The notes beneath the pieces were generated by a model, which had not been told where the DNA came from, made no database searches, and saw nothing but the letters and a program-made list of their open reading frames with translations. Positions 52,505 to 61,606 of a stretch of DNA of 64,000 bases are shown one piece after another; within the stretch, counting starts at the first letter, position 1, and each line of letters opens with the position of its first letter. Made by a program: the position numbers and the translations under genes. Origin of the DNA: Bacillus sp. F19 (GTDB lineage: Bacteria > Bacillota > Bacilli > Bacillales > Bacillaceae); contig CP085710.1 in assembly GCA_023823795.1 (NCBI GenBank), positions 3,560,001 to 3,624,000 of the forward strand. Reading direction: 5' to 3'.

Positions 52505-52786
52505 TTGCACAAATTGACTGTTTATTCATTAGTGTGTTTTGCACTTGGGTCTTTAGCGTGGATCTTATCATTTATTTTTCCTTCATTGTCTCCTTCTTTA
52601 GATATGGGTTTCCCAATATGGGCTATATCCGTCATAATTAGTCCAATAGGGATAATTTTTTCTGCTAAATCTTTAAATATGAATCTTAAGTATTCAATAT
52701 TACTTCTTCTTGGAAACCTAATTATATTTCCAGCAAGTATGATTTTTCTATTAACAGTTATGGAAGCTATAGGATTACTTAAGTAG
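52505..52786 (+). CDS. 93-aa membrane protein
   Basis: TTG 52505 after AAGGGGGG; the frame opens at 52478. Three hydrophobic segments. Begins LHKLTVYSLVCFALGSLAWI. Repeat-bounded, function unknown. Confidence 0.65.
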   Translation: MHKLTVYSLVCFALGSLAWILSFIFPSLSPSLDMGFPIWAISVIISPIGIIFSAKSLNMNLKYSILLLLGNLIIFPASMIFLLTVMEAIGLLK

Positions 52787-52854
52787 AAGGCTTCAAAGAG
52801 ATCTCTTGTGATAAGGGTGATTTAGTATCATTTGTAAGATTTGATTAAACAATG

Positions 52855-53010
52855 CTTATTCAACAATCGGGGGCGATTACTGCAAAAAGTAAACGTCCTT
52901 CACTTAATCCAAGTGATACGCTGGATTTTAATCTGTTATGGATTTACTCATGTTTCTTATAACTTTAACAATAATAAAAAACCACCATACAATTATTAAC
53001 GAATAACTTC
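52855..53010 (+). repeat. Copy 2 of the long duplication: cassette remnant
   Basis: CTTATTCAACAATCGGGGGC then GATTACTGC, followed by the 3' end of the membrane gene seen at 31467-31553. The rest of that gene is missing, and the sequence passes straight into AAATTGGCAGGATTAA, which matches the 5' flank of the intact copy (31917-31929). Confidence 0.85.
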
Positions 53011-53133
53011 AAATTGGCAGGATTAATAGAAGCGGCTTAAATAGAATATTTGATTGTAATGTAATAAAAATAGATCATCTACTAGCAATTAACGGGTTCT
53101 CTTTTGGTAGTCATTTTTATAAAACACATACAA

Positions 53134-53163
53134 AAACGCATTTGTTCAATGCCAAATGCGTTT
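53134..53163 (-). terminator. Terminator after the lipoprotein gene
   Basis: AAACGCATTTG/CAAATGCGTTT with an 8-base loop. On the minus strand it is followed by TTTGTATG. Confidence 0.82.
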
Positions 53164-53188
53164 GTTTTTAGCAACGTGGGAATGAACC

Positions 53189-53758
53189 TTACTTACTTAA
53201 ATCGAATCGAGCTACTTCCTTTTTACCCTCATAGACTACGACTGTTGCGTGTGAGGAGACTTTCAATAATTCTTCCATCGCTTCCTTTGAAGGAGCTACC
53301 TTAAATTCAGATTGGTTAGCATCCTCTACTCCCAATTCGTAATACATATCATACTGTCCCTTTTTTCCTTTTGGGATGACCCCATCGATTGACTCTCCGA
53401 AACCGACACCAGAATCCACATATTCATCAGTATTGAAAATATTGAACCCTACAATGTTCCTCGAAGCGTTAATCAACTCTTCATTTGGAACAATTTTAAT
53501 CGACACCTGATTCTCGGGATCTTCTTTCCCAAGTTTCTTCCAGCTGGTATTTTTAAGGGTAATGGAATAATAAAGGGCTGTTGGAACAACTTCTTCTCCT
53601 TCTCTTTCTCCAGTCATGATAGTCATTGAGCCAAGGTGATGCTTATCATTTTTCAAATCAATCGTTGAACGAATTAGCTCAACAGGCTGTTTAGACGAGC
53701 AGGCTGTAAGTAAAATAAAAATGCTTATAAAACTAAATAATACGAACCTTTTTTTCAA
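53189..53758 (-). CDS. Lipoprotein of unknown function
   Basis: 189 aa, TTG 53758 after AAAGGGGGG. Lipobox LLTACSS at about residues 16-22. The mature part is beta-rich with SITLKNTSWKKLGKEDPENQ and GVIPKGKKGQYDMYYELG, an immunoglobulin-like pattern seen in exported Bacillus proteins. Anchored outside the membrane. Function unknown. Confidence 0.82.
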   Translation of the reverse strand: MKKRFVLFSFISIFILLTACSSKQPVELIRSTIDLKNDKHHLGSMTIMTGEREGEEVVPTALYYSITLKNTSWKKLGKEDPENQVSIKIVPNEELINASRNIVGFNIFNTDEYVDSGVGFGESIDGVIPKGKKGQYDMYYELGVEDANQSEFKVAPSKEAMEELLKVSSHATVVVYEGKKEVARFDLSK

Positions 53759-53787
53759 ATAAACTCCCCCCTTTTCTTTGCTTTACC

Positions 53788-53976
53788 TCATTCTTGCACG
53801 GTAGCTTTCTTGACCGCCAAATAATCGGAGTAATTCATTTTCTTTTCGCTTCGCACTTCATATTGCCCGCATCCACAACTCTTCCTGTCTCCTGAAACCA
53901 AGCGTTCTGTTCGGACCCTTTCTCTTTTCCGCACAAATGATTTCACCTCGCTATACAGTTTGTGTCTAATGTTCAT
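53788..53976 (-). CDS. Possible small protein or remnant
   Basis: 62 aa, no clear ribosome site. Basic, with one CGC motif (RKSCGCGQYEVRSEKKMNYS). May be a gene remnant. The rest of 53759-54058 shows nothing else. Confidence 0.35.
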   Translation of the reverse strand: MNIRHKLYSEVKSFVRKRERVRTERLVSGDRKSCGCGQYEVRSEKKMNYSDYLAVKKATVQE

Positions 53977-54058
53977 TATCTTTATACCATAATTTGTATT
54001 TTTAAACCGTGTGCTTTAGAATGTAATCAAACTAGATAAGAAGATGGAGGGTATGTAA

Positions 54059-55621
54059 TTGGCAACAAAGAATCCTTACGAAAAAACAATTTTCCACTCT
54101 CGTTTAGGGATAAGCAAAAAACTTACGGCAAAAACCTGGACAGAACTCGAAAAGAAAATTAATGATCAAAAAGCGAGATGGGATTCTCAGGTACAGAAAA
54201 TGAAAAATAAATCCATCGAAGAGCGAGAATTAATGCGAGCTGAGGGTTTATCGAGAGAAGCACAACAAACACTTAATGAATATAAAAATATGCTCCTCCA
54301 TTCGGCGAAAAAAACTCATGCAATCAATTGGAATCACCTTATTAAAAAAGAAGAAATGCCTTCTTTTACATACAAAGAACCGCCGCCCCGACTTGATGAT
54401 TATTTCATAAAACACAATGTACCCTCCCCTTCTTTTTGGGAAGAAATACTTCCCTTTATGAAGAAATCGAGGTTGAAGATTGAGGAAGCAGCCAAAACAG
54501 AATATGAATCGGATTATCATTTTCACAAATCTGAGAAGGATAAATCTTACCAAGAGTATCTCCATGAAAAGCGGTTATTTGAAGCAAGTAAAAACAGTCA
54601 CAATCAATATATACAAGAGATAAGGGATGGTTTGAAAAATGAAGATCCTAAGGCTATTTGTGATTATTTTTCAATCGTATTGAGGAATTCTCCCGCACCT
54701 ATCGGTTTTGAACGCAATTATGAAATCAATTATGTGAAAGACACCAGAATTATGGTTGTTGATTACATTCTTCCTAAACAAAGCAAGATGCCTAAAGCAA
54801 TAGACGTGAAATATGTTAAAACTCGGAAAGAAATAGTTGAAAAGCACATGAATCAAAAAGAGTTGGACCTTTTTTATGATTCAGTTATCTACCAACTTAC
54901 GTTGAAAACCCTGCATGAGATCTTTAGTTCTGATACGAATCAATGTCTTCATGCGATTGTTTTTAATGGTTGGATACATGGGACAAGCCTCTCCACTGGT
55001 CAAGAATACACTTCATGTATTCTTACATTAAATGTATCAAAAGAGGAGTACCAAAGTCTTAATCTAGAAAGAGTTGATCCAAAAGAGTGCTTTAGAAAAC
55101 TAAACGGTCTATCAATTGGTGCTTTAAAAAATGTGGCACCTGTCAAACCTTACATGCAGTTCACGATGAACGAGAAAAGATTTATTGAATCCAGAGACAT
55201 TTTAGTGGAGGTCGAAAACATTCCTAATATTGCTAAAATGCCGTGGGAGGACTTTGAACACCTTGTACGCGGATTGTTTGAACGAATGTTTTCCAATAAT
55301 GGCAGTGAAGTGAGGGCTACAAAGGCCAGCCGAGATGGAGGCGTGGATGTTGTGGTCTATGATCCTGATCCTATTCGTGGAGGTACATTTGTCATCCAAG
55401 CTAAACGTTATAACAAAGTTGTGCCTGTATCTGCAGTGCGTGACCTATATGGAACAATGATTAATGAAGGAGCGGTAAAAGGCTTCTTGGTAACAACAAG
55501 CTATTATGGAAATGACAGTCACAAATTCGTTAAGGATAAGCCCATTACCTTAATTGATGGTTCATATTTAGTTCATTTGTTTCAAGAACATGGTTACGCA
55601 GTTAAAATTGCGACAGAATAA
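54059..55621 (+). CDS. Mrr-type restriction endonuclease with long N-terminal region
   Basis: 520 aa, TTG 54059, eight bases after GGAGG. Residues 1-185 are charged and helical; the middle part has FERNYEINYVKDTRIMVVDY. The C-terminal Mrr_cat domain (about 393-515) has D430 (DGGVDVV) and Q447-A-K449 (IQAKRY), the D-x(n)-QxK site of Mrr nucleases. Mrr enzymes cut modified or foreign DNA. It stands alone between the array and Gabija and is probably a defence gene. Confidence 0.85.
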   Translation: MATKNPYEKTIFHSRLGISKKLTAKTWTELEKKINDQKARWDSQVQKMKNKSIEERELMRAEGLSREAQQTLNEYKNMLLHSAKKTHAINWNHLIKKEEMPSFTYKEPPPRLDDYFIKHNVPSPSFWEEILPFMKKSRLKIEEAAKTEYESDYHFHKSEKDKSYQEYLHEKRLFEASKNSHNQYIQEIRDGLKNEDPKAICDYFSIVLRNSPAPIGFERNYEINYVKDTRIMVVDYILPKQSKMPKAIDVKYVKTRKEIVEKHMNQKELDLFYDSVIYQLTLKTLHEIFSSDTNQCLHAIVFNGWIHGTSLSTGQEYTSCILTLNVSKEEYQSLNLERVDPKECFRKLNGLSIGALKNVAPVKPYMQFTMNEKRFIESRDILVEVENIPNIAKMPWEDFEHLVRGLFERMFSNNGSEVRATKASRDGGVDVVVYDPDPIRGGTFVIQAKRYNKVVPVSAVRDLYGTMINEGAVKGFLVTTSYYGNDSHKFVKDKPITLIDGSYLVHLFQEHGYAVKIATE

Positions 55622-55641
55622 TCATTAAAAACGAATAATAA

Positions 55642-55670
55642 AAAGCAAGGGTTCTAGTATTCCTTGCTTT
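55642..55670 (+). terminator. Terminator after the Mrr-like gene
   Basis: AAAGCAAGG/CCTTGCTTT with an 11-base loop, followed by CTTGCTTTG. Confidence 0.75.
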
Positions 55671-55718
55671 CTTGCTTTGTTCTCTATGATTTATCATTCG
55701 TATTTAATTCAGCTTTAT

Positions 55719-57566
55719 CTAGAAATATAATTCTTTTACTACCTTAGATTCGCTTAACATCTGATATAAAACAGAGATATTGTCTTTGGTGCAATAGGTC
55801 CATTCACGTTGTTCTGAAAACGTAAAATATAAATATCTTTTAGCTCTGGATAATCCTACAAAAAAAGTACAAGTATCTTCTTGTTCTTGTTTTGTAAAAT
55901 TCCAAAAAGCTTTATCATCAAATCCCACAAAAAATATTGCCTCGAATTCTAAACCTTTGCTTTTGTGAATAGTCATAATTGGAATTGAATCTTTTCCCTC
56001 AAAAACATCGATGGCCAATAACCAATCCTTGGTTTCTTGAAAATATTGGTATAGATACTTTTCCATGTCCTCTCTCAATTTGTTAATATATGTACCTTGA
56101 GAATATTGAGGATAATATTTTCTTATTTTATTTAAATCATAAAAATTAAAAATTTCTATAAATAACATTCTTAATTCATCGACACCTGTTATTGAAATCA
56201 AATTTCTTTTTATTATCGCTAAAAATTGTTTTACTTCTTTCCTCAATTTATCAAAAGTATATTCGTTTTTTGTTCCATGCATTCCTTCGAAAATAATTTT
56301 AGAATCCCATATTGATAGCCACGAATCACTATTACTAGTATCTAAAGCAGATTTTAATGTATTTATAATAAGTCTTACTACGTCTTCTTTTAATAAGTCT
56401 TGAAAAATAGTTTCATCTCTAGCATTAATATTTATTGTTTTTAATTCTTCAACAATTGATTTTGCATACTTATCAACAGTTTGTTTTACTATTATACAAA
56501 TCTCATTAGTAACAACGTTATAATTTTGAATCAGTTCAGCAATTTTTGAAGTTATCATTTTAGATTCCTTTGTAGAATCTGAAAAATACCATATTTCTGC
56601 TACGCCATCATTTTCTGACCATTTCGGATTAGGAATTGGAGTAAAGGGTTTCTCCTGTAAATAATTATTTACGATCTTTTGTATTTCTAACAATCTAGGT
56701 GCCGACCTGTGATTCATTTCCAAAGAATATATTTTGGCTTTAAAATCTTGTTGATAACACTCAAAAACATCCTTTTTCGCACCAGCCCAAACCATTATTC
56801 TTTGTCTATTGTCCCCTACTGCTGTAATAGAAGTATTAGTATTAAAAAAACAAGCCTTTACTAACTCATATTGTAAATCTGTAGTATCTTGAAACTCATC
56901 TAAAAATACATGACTATAAGTTTCTTTTAATGACATTAAAAGAAATGGATTAGTTTCTAAAATATAGATTGCTAAAAGAGTAATCATTGGAAAACTCAAA
57001 GTAGCTTTATCATTTTCATCACCTTTTAATAAAAGCTGCCATACATTTTCAATTAAAGGATCTTTTTCAATTGGTAATTTTGCACTTATTAAACGATTAA
57101 AATAGTCTTTTTTTAAATCTTTCTCATAAAGATAAACATTAAATTTAGCAAATGCTTTTACAATCATATTTTGTTGCTTATCAACTATTTCATAATCAGG
57201 ATTAGGCCTATATTTCTCTGGCAGTACATTTAAAAATCTATCTAGTATACTTTTAGCAAATGAATCAAATGTTTGAGATGTAAATCTATTTTCCAGTTTA
57301 TTTGATATCCTTAAATTAACGCGTTTTTTCAAATTAGATGCTGCATCTTTTTTAAAGCTAATTGCCAAAATTTTCTTAGGATTAGTACAGCTGTTTGTTT
57401 CTAATAAACAACATGCTTTTTGGGCAAGCAATTCTGTTTTTCCTGCACCTGGCCCTGCAACTATCAATGAGTTTTTTAAATCCTTTACTGCATTTATAGC
57501 CTCATCTTCTAAAATAAGCCCATCATTTGGCTGCCATTCCTTTAGAGAAATCGCCATTCCCTTCAT
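55719..57566 (-). CDS. gajB: GajB, Gabija UvrD-like helicase
   Basis: 615 aa. Walker A VAGPGAGKTELL (36-47), motif II FLDEFQDTTDLQYELV (near 222-237), motif III VGDNRQRIMVWAGA, and the late UvrD motif VI region (TIHKSKGLEFE, then VGLSRAKRYLYF). Superfamily 1A helicase/ATPase. It starts in the last codons of gajA (ATGA overlap). In Gabija, GajB is activated by DNA termini from GajA and depletes nucleotides. Confidence 0.93.
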   Translation of the reverse strand: MKGMAISLKEWQPNDGLILEDEAINAVKDLKNSLIVAGPGAGKTELLAQKACCLLETNSCTNPKKILAISFKKDAASNLKKRVNLRISNKLENRFTSQTFDSFAKSILDRFLNVLPEKYRPNPDYEIVDKQQNMIVKAFAKFNVYLYEKDLKKDYFNRLISAKLPIEKDPLIENVWQLLLKGDENDKATLSFPMITLLAIYILETNPFLLMSLKETYSHVFLDEFQDTTDLQYELVKACFFNTNTSITAVGDNRQRIMVWAGAKKDVFECYQQDFKAKIYSLEMNHRSAPRLLEIQKIVNNYLQEKPFTPIPNPKWSENDGVAEIWYFSDSTKESKMITSKIAELIQNYNVVTNEICIIVKQTVDKYAKSIVEELKTININARDETIFQDLLKEDVVRLIINTLKSALDTSNSDSWLSIWDSKIIFEGMHGTKNEYTFDKLRKEVKQFLAIIKRNLISITGVDELRMLFIEIFNFYDLNKIRKYYPQYSQGTYINKLREDMEKYLYQYFQETKDWLLAIDVFEGKDSIPIMTIHKSKGLEFEAIFFVGFDDKAFWNFTKQEQEDTCTFFVGLSRAKRYLYFTFSEQREWTYCTKDNISVLYQMLSESKVVKELYF

Positions 57567-59617
57567 TCCTTTGTATTGATAATTTTTTGTGCTTTCTCTG
57601 ATAATCTTTGGATTACTGCTGGCATATCTCTCTTTAATGTTTCATCTTCAATATAATTCAATGCTTGTAAATGAGTTATAGGTTTCCCTCTCGTTAAGAA
57701 GAAATAATTATACCAAATCATTAATTCTTTCTGTGTATCACTAAATGTTTCCCCACTACCTCCATGCTCTTTAAGTGTCTTTTTAACACTGTCCTCAATA
57801 CGGTCGGTATAAACTTTTAGTTTCTTTTCTTCATCAGTAAGTCTATGAATTCGCTTCTGCTTTTCTTTCTCTCTTACTTTGATTAGCGGTCCTTCTCCAT
57901 CACTCAGTGTCATCAAATAGTTTTCTAAGAATTGTTCGATCATAACAAAATCAATATCAAGAGGATTAGAAAAATATATATTATAACCTTCAAGATCACT
58001 TATCCATCCTTCTAAAAGTTTAATATCCCCTTTTGAATTCAATTCCCAAGTATGCATTTGTTCAAGTAAGCTATTCTGTAGAATACTTCCATCTTCTAAT
58101 TTTAGAAGTTCTTCTTTATCTACTCCATTTTCAATTAACTGTAGTAGAGTATATTTTATCCTTCCCCAACCACCTCCATCACGTTCTCTGTCTAAATCTA
58201 ATAGCGTGATAAAAGGAATATCTAATTGGTTTAAAAGCTTCCAAAAGTGATTTACATGTCTTCCACCTAAAGGAACAACTGAAATGCCTGCAAAATCTAA
58301 TTCGTCTGTATATAATCGCAAAAATTTTGGTAGAAGAATTTCTTCACTATCACCTTCACCTAAAATTACAAGTGAGGAAAAATATAGTTCTGGATAAGCT
58401 TTCACCGCTTCCTTAACATATTTATATGCTACATCTTTTTTGTTCGGTAAAGTGATTTCTTTAACAAGTGTAGTACTAGTTTCTCTATCAATTCTCAAAT
58501 GTCTAATTTCAGTTGGCTCTATTCTTTTAATTATAGAGGGATTATGAGAAGTAATTAATATTTGAGCATTGTTATGATTTTTTATACTTTTAAGGTTTTT
58601 AATTACTTTACCTAACAAATGCGGACTAACGTGATTTTCTGGTTCTTCTACTAAAACTAATGTTAAAGCGGGAGGGTCAACGTTTAAAATTCTCTTTTCT
58701 TCTACGACTTCACTTTTTATTTCAATTATTGCTTCATTTTCTAGTTCCAAGAGCGAGTCAATTAAGGTTAAATAAAATAGGGACTTTAAGCCATCTCCTA
58801 ATTCATTTACTTTAAATGCTTTTTCAGTATGAGATGGAGTAAACTCTACATCTAATTTTTTTAGAATCATATCTAAATCATTACTACCAAATTTAATATT
58901 TGCTTCTTTATATCTAGAATCATTGTGATAATTTTTCCATTGAGATGAGATAATCCTTTTTATCATCATAATTCCTGGTTGTTTTGCAACTTCATCATCT
59001 AACTCTTCAATTTTTTCTTTAATAGTTTCTTCTTCTGTTTCTTTCCAATTGATTTGTTTTAAAATTCTCCATAAAATTGTACCAGTTGCATTTTTCAATT
59101 GTTCTATAGGATTTCTTACTGCAGGTATGTAGATAACTTTTATTTTTGACCTGTCTTGAGCAGACAATGGTTTAAGATTGTTGCTTCCATCTCCATTGTC
59201 CTTTGTTACATAGTAGAATTTATAATCTATAATTCCTTCGGGATCATTTCCTTTTTCCCAACTTGCTTCTAAACGCATAGCAATAAAAGGTTTGCCACCT
59301 TCTTCATTCACTACAAAATTTTCAAAGTACATCGGAATTGCATAACTATCTGCACTCTCATCTTTCTTAAAAAATTCAAATTGTACTTCGATAGATAAAT
59401 TATTTTTTTCTATCTCTTCAGGTGACTGATTAAAAGGAACATGAAAATCAGTTTTATTTATTTTACTGCCCGCAAACAGTTTTTGAAGTGCACTAAGAAT
59501 TACTGTTTTACCAGCACTATTATGGCCTATAAAGGCTGTTAAGTCTGTTATATTGATAGTTGTAGATTTTGGACCAAAACTACGATAATTTTTCAATATC
59601 AATTTTGTTAATTTCAT
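57563..59617 (-). CDS. gajA: GajA, Gabija OLD-family ATPase/nuclease
   Basis: 684 aa from ATG 59617 (AAAGGTGAT upstream; the frame opens at 59677). ABC-type ATPase: Walker A IGHNSAGKT (30-38), LVEEPENHVSPHLLG and ITSHNPSII. Then a TOPRIM domain: LGEGDSEEILLP, LLDLDRERDGG. GajA is a sequence-specific DNA-nicking endonuclease restrained by ATP; with GajB it forms the Gabija anti-phage complex. A CD-NTase remnant lies 26 bases upstream. Confidence 0.93.
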   Translation of the reverse strand: MKLTKLILKNYRSFGPKSTTINITDLTAFIGHNSAGKTVILSALQKLFAGSKINKTDFHVPFNQSPEEIEKNNLSIEVQFEFFKKDESADSYAIPMYFENFVVNEEGGKPFIAMRLEASWEKGNDPEGIIDYKFYYVTKDNGDGSNNLKPLSAQDRSKIKVIYIPAVRNPIEQLKNATGTILWRILKQINWKETEEETIKEKIEELDDEVAKQPGIMMIKRIISSQWKNYHNDSRYKEANIKFGSNDLDMILKKLDVEFTPSHTEKAFKVNELGDGLKSLFYLTLIDSLLELENEAIIEIKSEVVEEKRILNVDPPALTLVLVEEPENHVSPHLLGKVIKNLKSIKNHNNAQILITSHNPSIIKRIEPTEIRHLRIDRETSTTLVKEITLPNKKDVAYKYVKEAVKAYPELYFSSLVILGEGDSEEILLPKFLRLYTDELDFAGISVVPLGGRHVNHFWKLLNQLDIPFITLLDLDRERDGGGWGRIKYTLLQLIENGVDKEELLKLEDGSILQNSLLEQMHTWELNSKGDIKLLEGWISDLEGYNIYFSNPLDIDFVMIEQFLENYLMTLSDGEGPLIKVREKEKQKRIHRLTDEEKKLKVYTDRIEDSVKKTLKEHGGSGETFSDTQKELMIWYNYFFLTRGKPITHLQALNYIEDETLKRDMPAVIQRLSEKAQKIINTKE

Positions 59618-59642
59618 AAAATCACCTTTTGTAATTATTTTA

Positions 59643-59753
59643 TTAAACAAGCACGACGTCCACATCAAGTTCTTCATCCTTCTTAGGTCGTACCACTGTA
59701 TTCGTGCTAAACAATCCTTGCGTGTTGTGATCTACAAATTTATCTTCTAATTT
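59643..59753 (-). pseudogene. CD-NTase (CBASS-type nucleotidyltransferase) N-terminal remnant
   Basis: 36 codons between stops: KLEDKFVDHNTQGLFSTN then TVVRPKKDEELDVDVVLV. The pattern QGSF-T-TVV-P--DEE-DVD-V is the substrate- and metal-binding start of SMODS/CD-NTase enzymes, which make cyclic nucleotide signals in CBASS. It ends in a TAA just before gajA. The rest of the gene and any effector are absent. Confidence 0.7.
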
Positions 59754-60201
59754 TTACATCTTCCTTGTTCCCTAGCTGCTTACTGCACTATTAATGGTAT
59801 TGATTCTGGTAGCTTTCAATGAGATATTCGCAACAAAAGTTATAAAATGATAATTTAATTTCAAATTTATCCCCCAGTTAATAGAAGAATTTCCATATAT
59901 GTCTATTATACTATTATTTTAAAAAAATAAATATATAGACTTGTTTTATACATATATTTATTAAATATAGTGTTGTTTTGCAATGTGCTGCATCCTGCTT
60001 GCATCTCATTAAAAACTGCAAAAAAAGATTTCCTTAGCGACTAAACAAAGTATTCATTTGGATAATCAAACTATCCCGAGCAGTACTAACTTTCGTGCCG
60101 CTGAACAGATTGATTGCAATCAACCAATTTATCCTCTTTCATTTATTGAATGTAAATGTCTTTTCCCGTGAACCTTATACCTATTTAAATACTTTTAGTT
60201 A
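59754..60201. other. 448-bp region without a gene
   Basis: A/T-rich. The part next to the CD-NTase remnant may hold more of its 5' end in decayed form (three frames, several stops). Otherwise nothing recognisable; presumably contains the promoter for gajAB. Confidence 0.5.
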
Positions 60202-60456
60202 TTGTCAGCTAACTACAATGTATATATCGGCAAGAGCAAGGGAGTAGGCTGGAAAGTGGAAGCTACCTTAAAAAGGAGGATGAGACAACGCAAACATGCT
60301 GCACTAACAATGAAATCCCATTTATACTTTGCAAAAGCCATTCGAAAATACGGATGGGAAAAGTTTGTTTGGGAGGTTATTGATATAGGAACTTCAAATG
60401 AGGATCTAATCGAAAAAGAAAAACATTGGGTTCGTTGTTTCAATCCTACCCATTAA
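60202..60456 (+). pseudogene. GIY-YIG homing endonuclease, N-terminal fragment
   Basis: 84 codons: YNVYIGKSKG, then RRMRQRKHAA, LYFAKAIRKYGWEKFVWEVI and EDLIEKEKHWVRCFNPTH. This is the GIY-YIG catalytic module of phage/intron-type homing endonucleases; the first strand (GIYxI) is incomplete. It ends where the C-terminal half should begin, and that half is on the other strand (60451-60591). Confidence 0.75.
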
Positions 60457-60591
60457 ACTTTTACTGAGGCTTCTTCGGTGTTCCTCGGACAACTTAACTC
60501 CCTTATGTGCGTCACTTAATTTCTTTTTAAGTTCATCTGAAAAGGTATAGCCACCTATTCCTTCCCCGCCCTCTGTGAGGTTAAAGTCGAT
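60451..60591 (-). pseudogene. Homing endonuclease C-terminal fragment (NUMOD3), inverted
   Basis: The minus strand reads IDFNLTEGGEGIGGYTF, then SDELKKKLSDAHKGVKLS and EEHRRSLSKSLMGR: the linker and NUMOD3 DNA-binding repeat of GIY-YIG homing endonucleases. It lies head-on to the GIY-YIG fragment. The pair is best explained by an inversion within one ancestral gene. Confidence 0.75.
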
Positions 60592-60688
60592 TTTTTTGTT
60601 GTTGGATTGTATGCGAGTTGAACCGTGATTCTTGCTAGTTGGAGAAGGGTTTTTGCAAATTGAATTATTCGATTTAATCTAACAAAAA

Positions 60689-60718
60689 AAAGATCCTCTT
60701 CTAGCGATGAGGATCTTT
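60689..60718. terminator. Terminator after the PIN toxin gene
   Basis: AAAGATCCTC/GAGGATCTTT with a 10-base loop and A/T tails. It overlaps the PIN gene stop. The tail of 60592-60688 shows nothing. Confidence 0.88.
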
Positions 60719-61460
60719 AAATATAACGTTTGGATATGTGAAGAATTGTGGTCTCTTCTAAATGTTCTTCGTTGTAAAAGTTATGTATGAAATCCCCATC
60801 TAAAGTAGCAAAATAATCCGCTTTATATTGTTTGGCTAAAGCTAAATGAAGCGAATCTTTAATTTCTAATTGCAGCTCGTTCATAAACTCTTGTGCAAAA
60901 TAAAACGTCTGTTCATCCGAAGCAACATGTTTAAATTGAATGTTGAACAATTCTCCTAAGTTCGAACATAGTAAATTGAATCGTTCAACCGCCATTTCAT
61001 AATAATAACTTAAAGAATCCCTGTCAGCATATCTTTCCTTGTATGCTTTGATGATTTCTTTAACAGGTATAAATACATCTTGAGCGGTTCTCATCCTATT
61101 TAATTGAGGAGGACTTACGAGTTCCATGAGTTTTTTTGCAACAAAGGGGTTGTTTCCGAGCAGTTCTTCCTCATTTTCATTTAGATGACGATTTAGTTTA
61201 AATTTACGAAAAGCAGTGTAAATCACATTATATATATTTCCTAGGTACAAATGATGAATGACTTCGGATACAACATGGTTACTGATCACTAAGCTATCAA
61301 TGTCTTCCTTTTCCAATTTTTGCAGGACTCTTTCTACCAATTCCCCTTCTTCACTGGATTGGTCTAGAAAAGCCAATAAAAAACAAGCATCAATATAAAA
61401 AGATGCCTGCGGGAAAGACCCACTTTCAAATTCCGCAATTTGTATGACATTCGGTCTCAT
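60717..61460 (-). CDS. PIN-domain ribonuclease, toxin-like
   Basis: 247 aa. PIN acidic residues: SFYIDACFLLAFLD (Asp near 24), VSEV (Glu near 65), KDSLHLALAKQY (Asp near 201) and FATLDGDF (Asp near 218). It is longer than VapC (about 130 aa), with a helical insert of about 100 residues in the middle. ATG 61460 overlaps the stop of the small upstream gene (ATGA). PIN proteins are Mg-dependent RNases, commonly toxins. Confidence 0.8.
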   Translation of the reverse strand: MRPNVIQIAEFESGSFPQASFYIDACFLLAFLDQSSEEGELVERVLQKLEKEDIDSLVISNHVVSEVIHHLYLGNIYNVIYTAFRKFKLNRHLNENEEELLGNNPFVAKKLMELVSPPQLNRMRTAQDVFIPVKEIIKAYKERYADRDSLSYYYEMAVERFNLLCSNLGELFNIQFKHVASDEQTFYFAQEFMNELQLEIKDSLHLALAKQYKADYFATLDGDFIHNFYNEEHLEETTILHISKRYI

Positions 61461-61606
61461 TGCTGTCCTCTTTTATATAGACTAAGTAAAGAATGACCAG
61501 GTGCCGTTTGAATGGCGAGCATCTTTCTAAGTTCAGAAATGGATTGAGGTTTTTTATTGGTTAATTCCGCTTTTTTTGCTGGAGTAGAAATTTGTAGCGT
61601 TGACAT
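61457..61606 (-). CDS. Small antitoxin-like protein coupled to the PIN gene
   Basis: 49 aa from ATG 61606, with GGAGTGATTG upstream; the frame opens at 61699. MSTLQISTPAKKAELTNKKP is basic, followed by a helical end (ISELRKMLAIQTAPGHSLLS). Size, order and 4-bp overlap fit an antitoxin for the PIN RNase. No known antitoxin DNA-binding fold is evident. Confidence 0.6.
   Translation of the reverse strand: MSTLQISTPAKKAELTNKKPQSISELRKMLAIQTAPGHSLLSLYKRGQQ

Noticed and set aside
54059-55621. Mrr-like nuclease as a distant TnsA
   Set aside because: The catalytic pattern is D-x(n)-QxK of Mrr, the protein has no TnsA C-terminal winged helix that I can see, and the gene is 46 kb away from tnsB.
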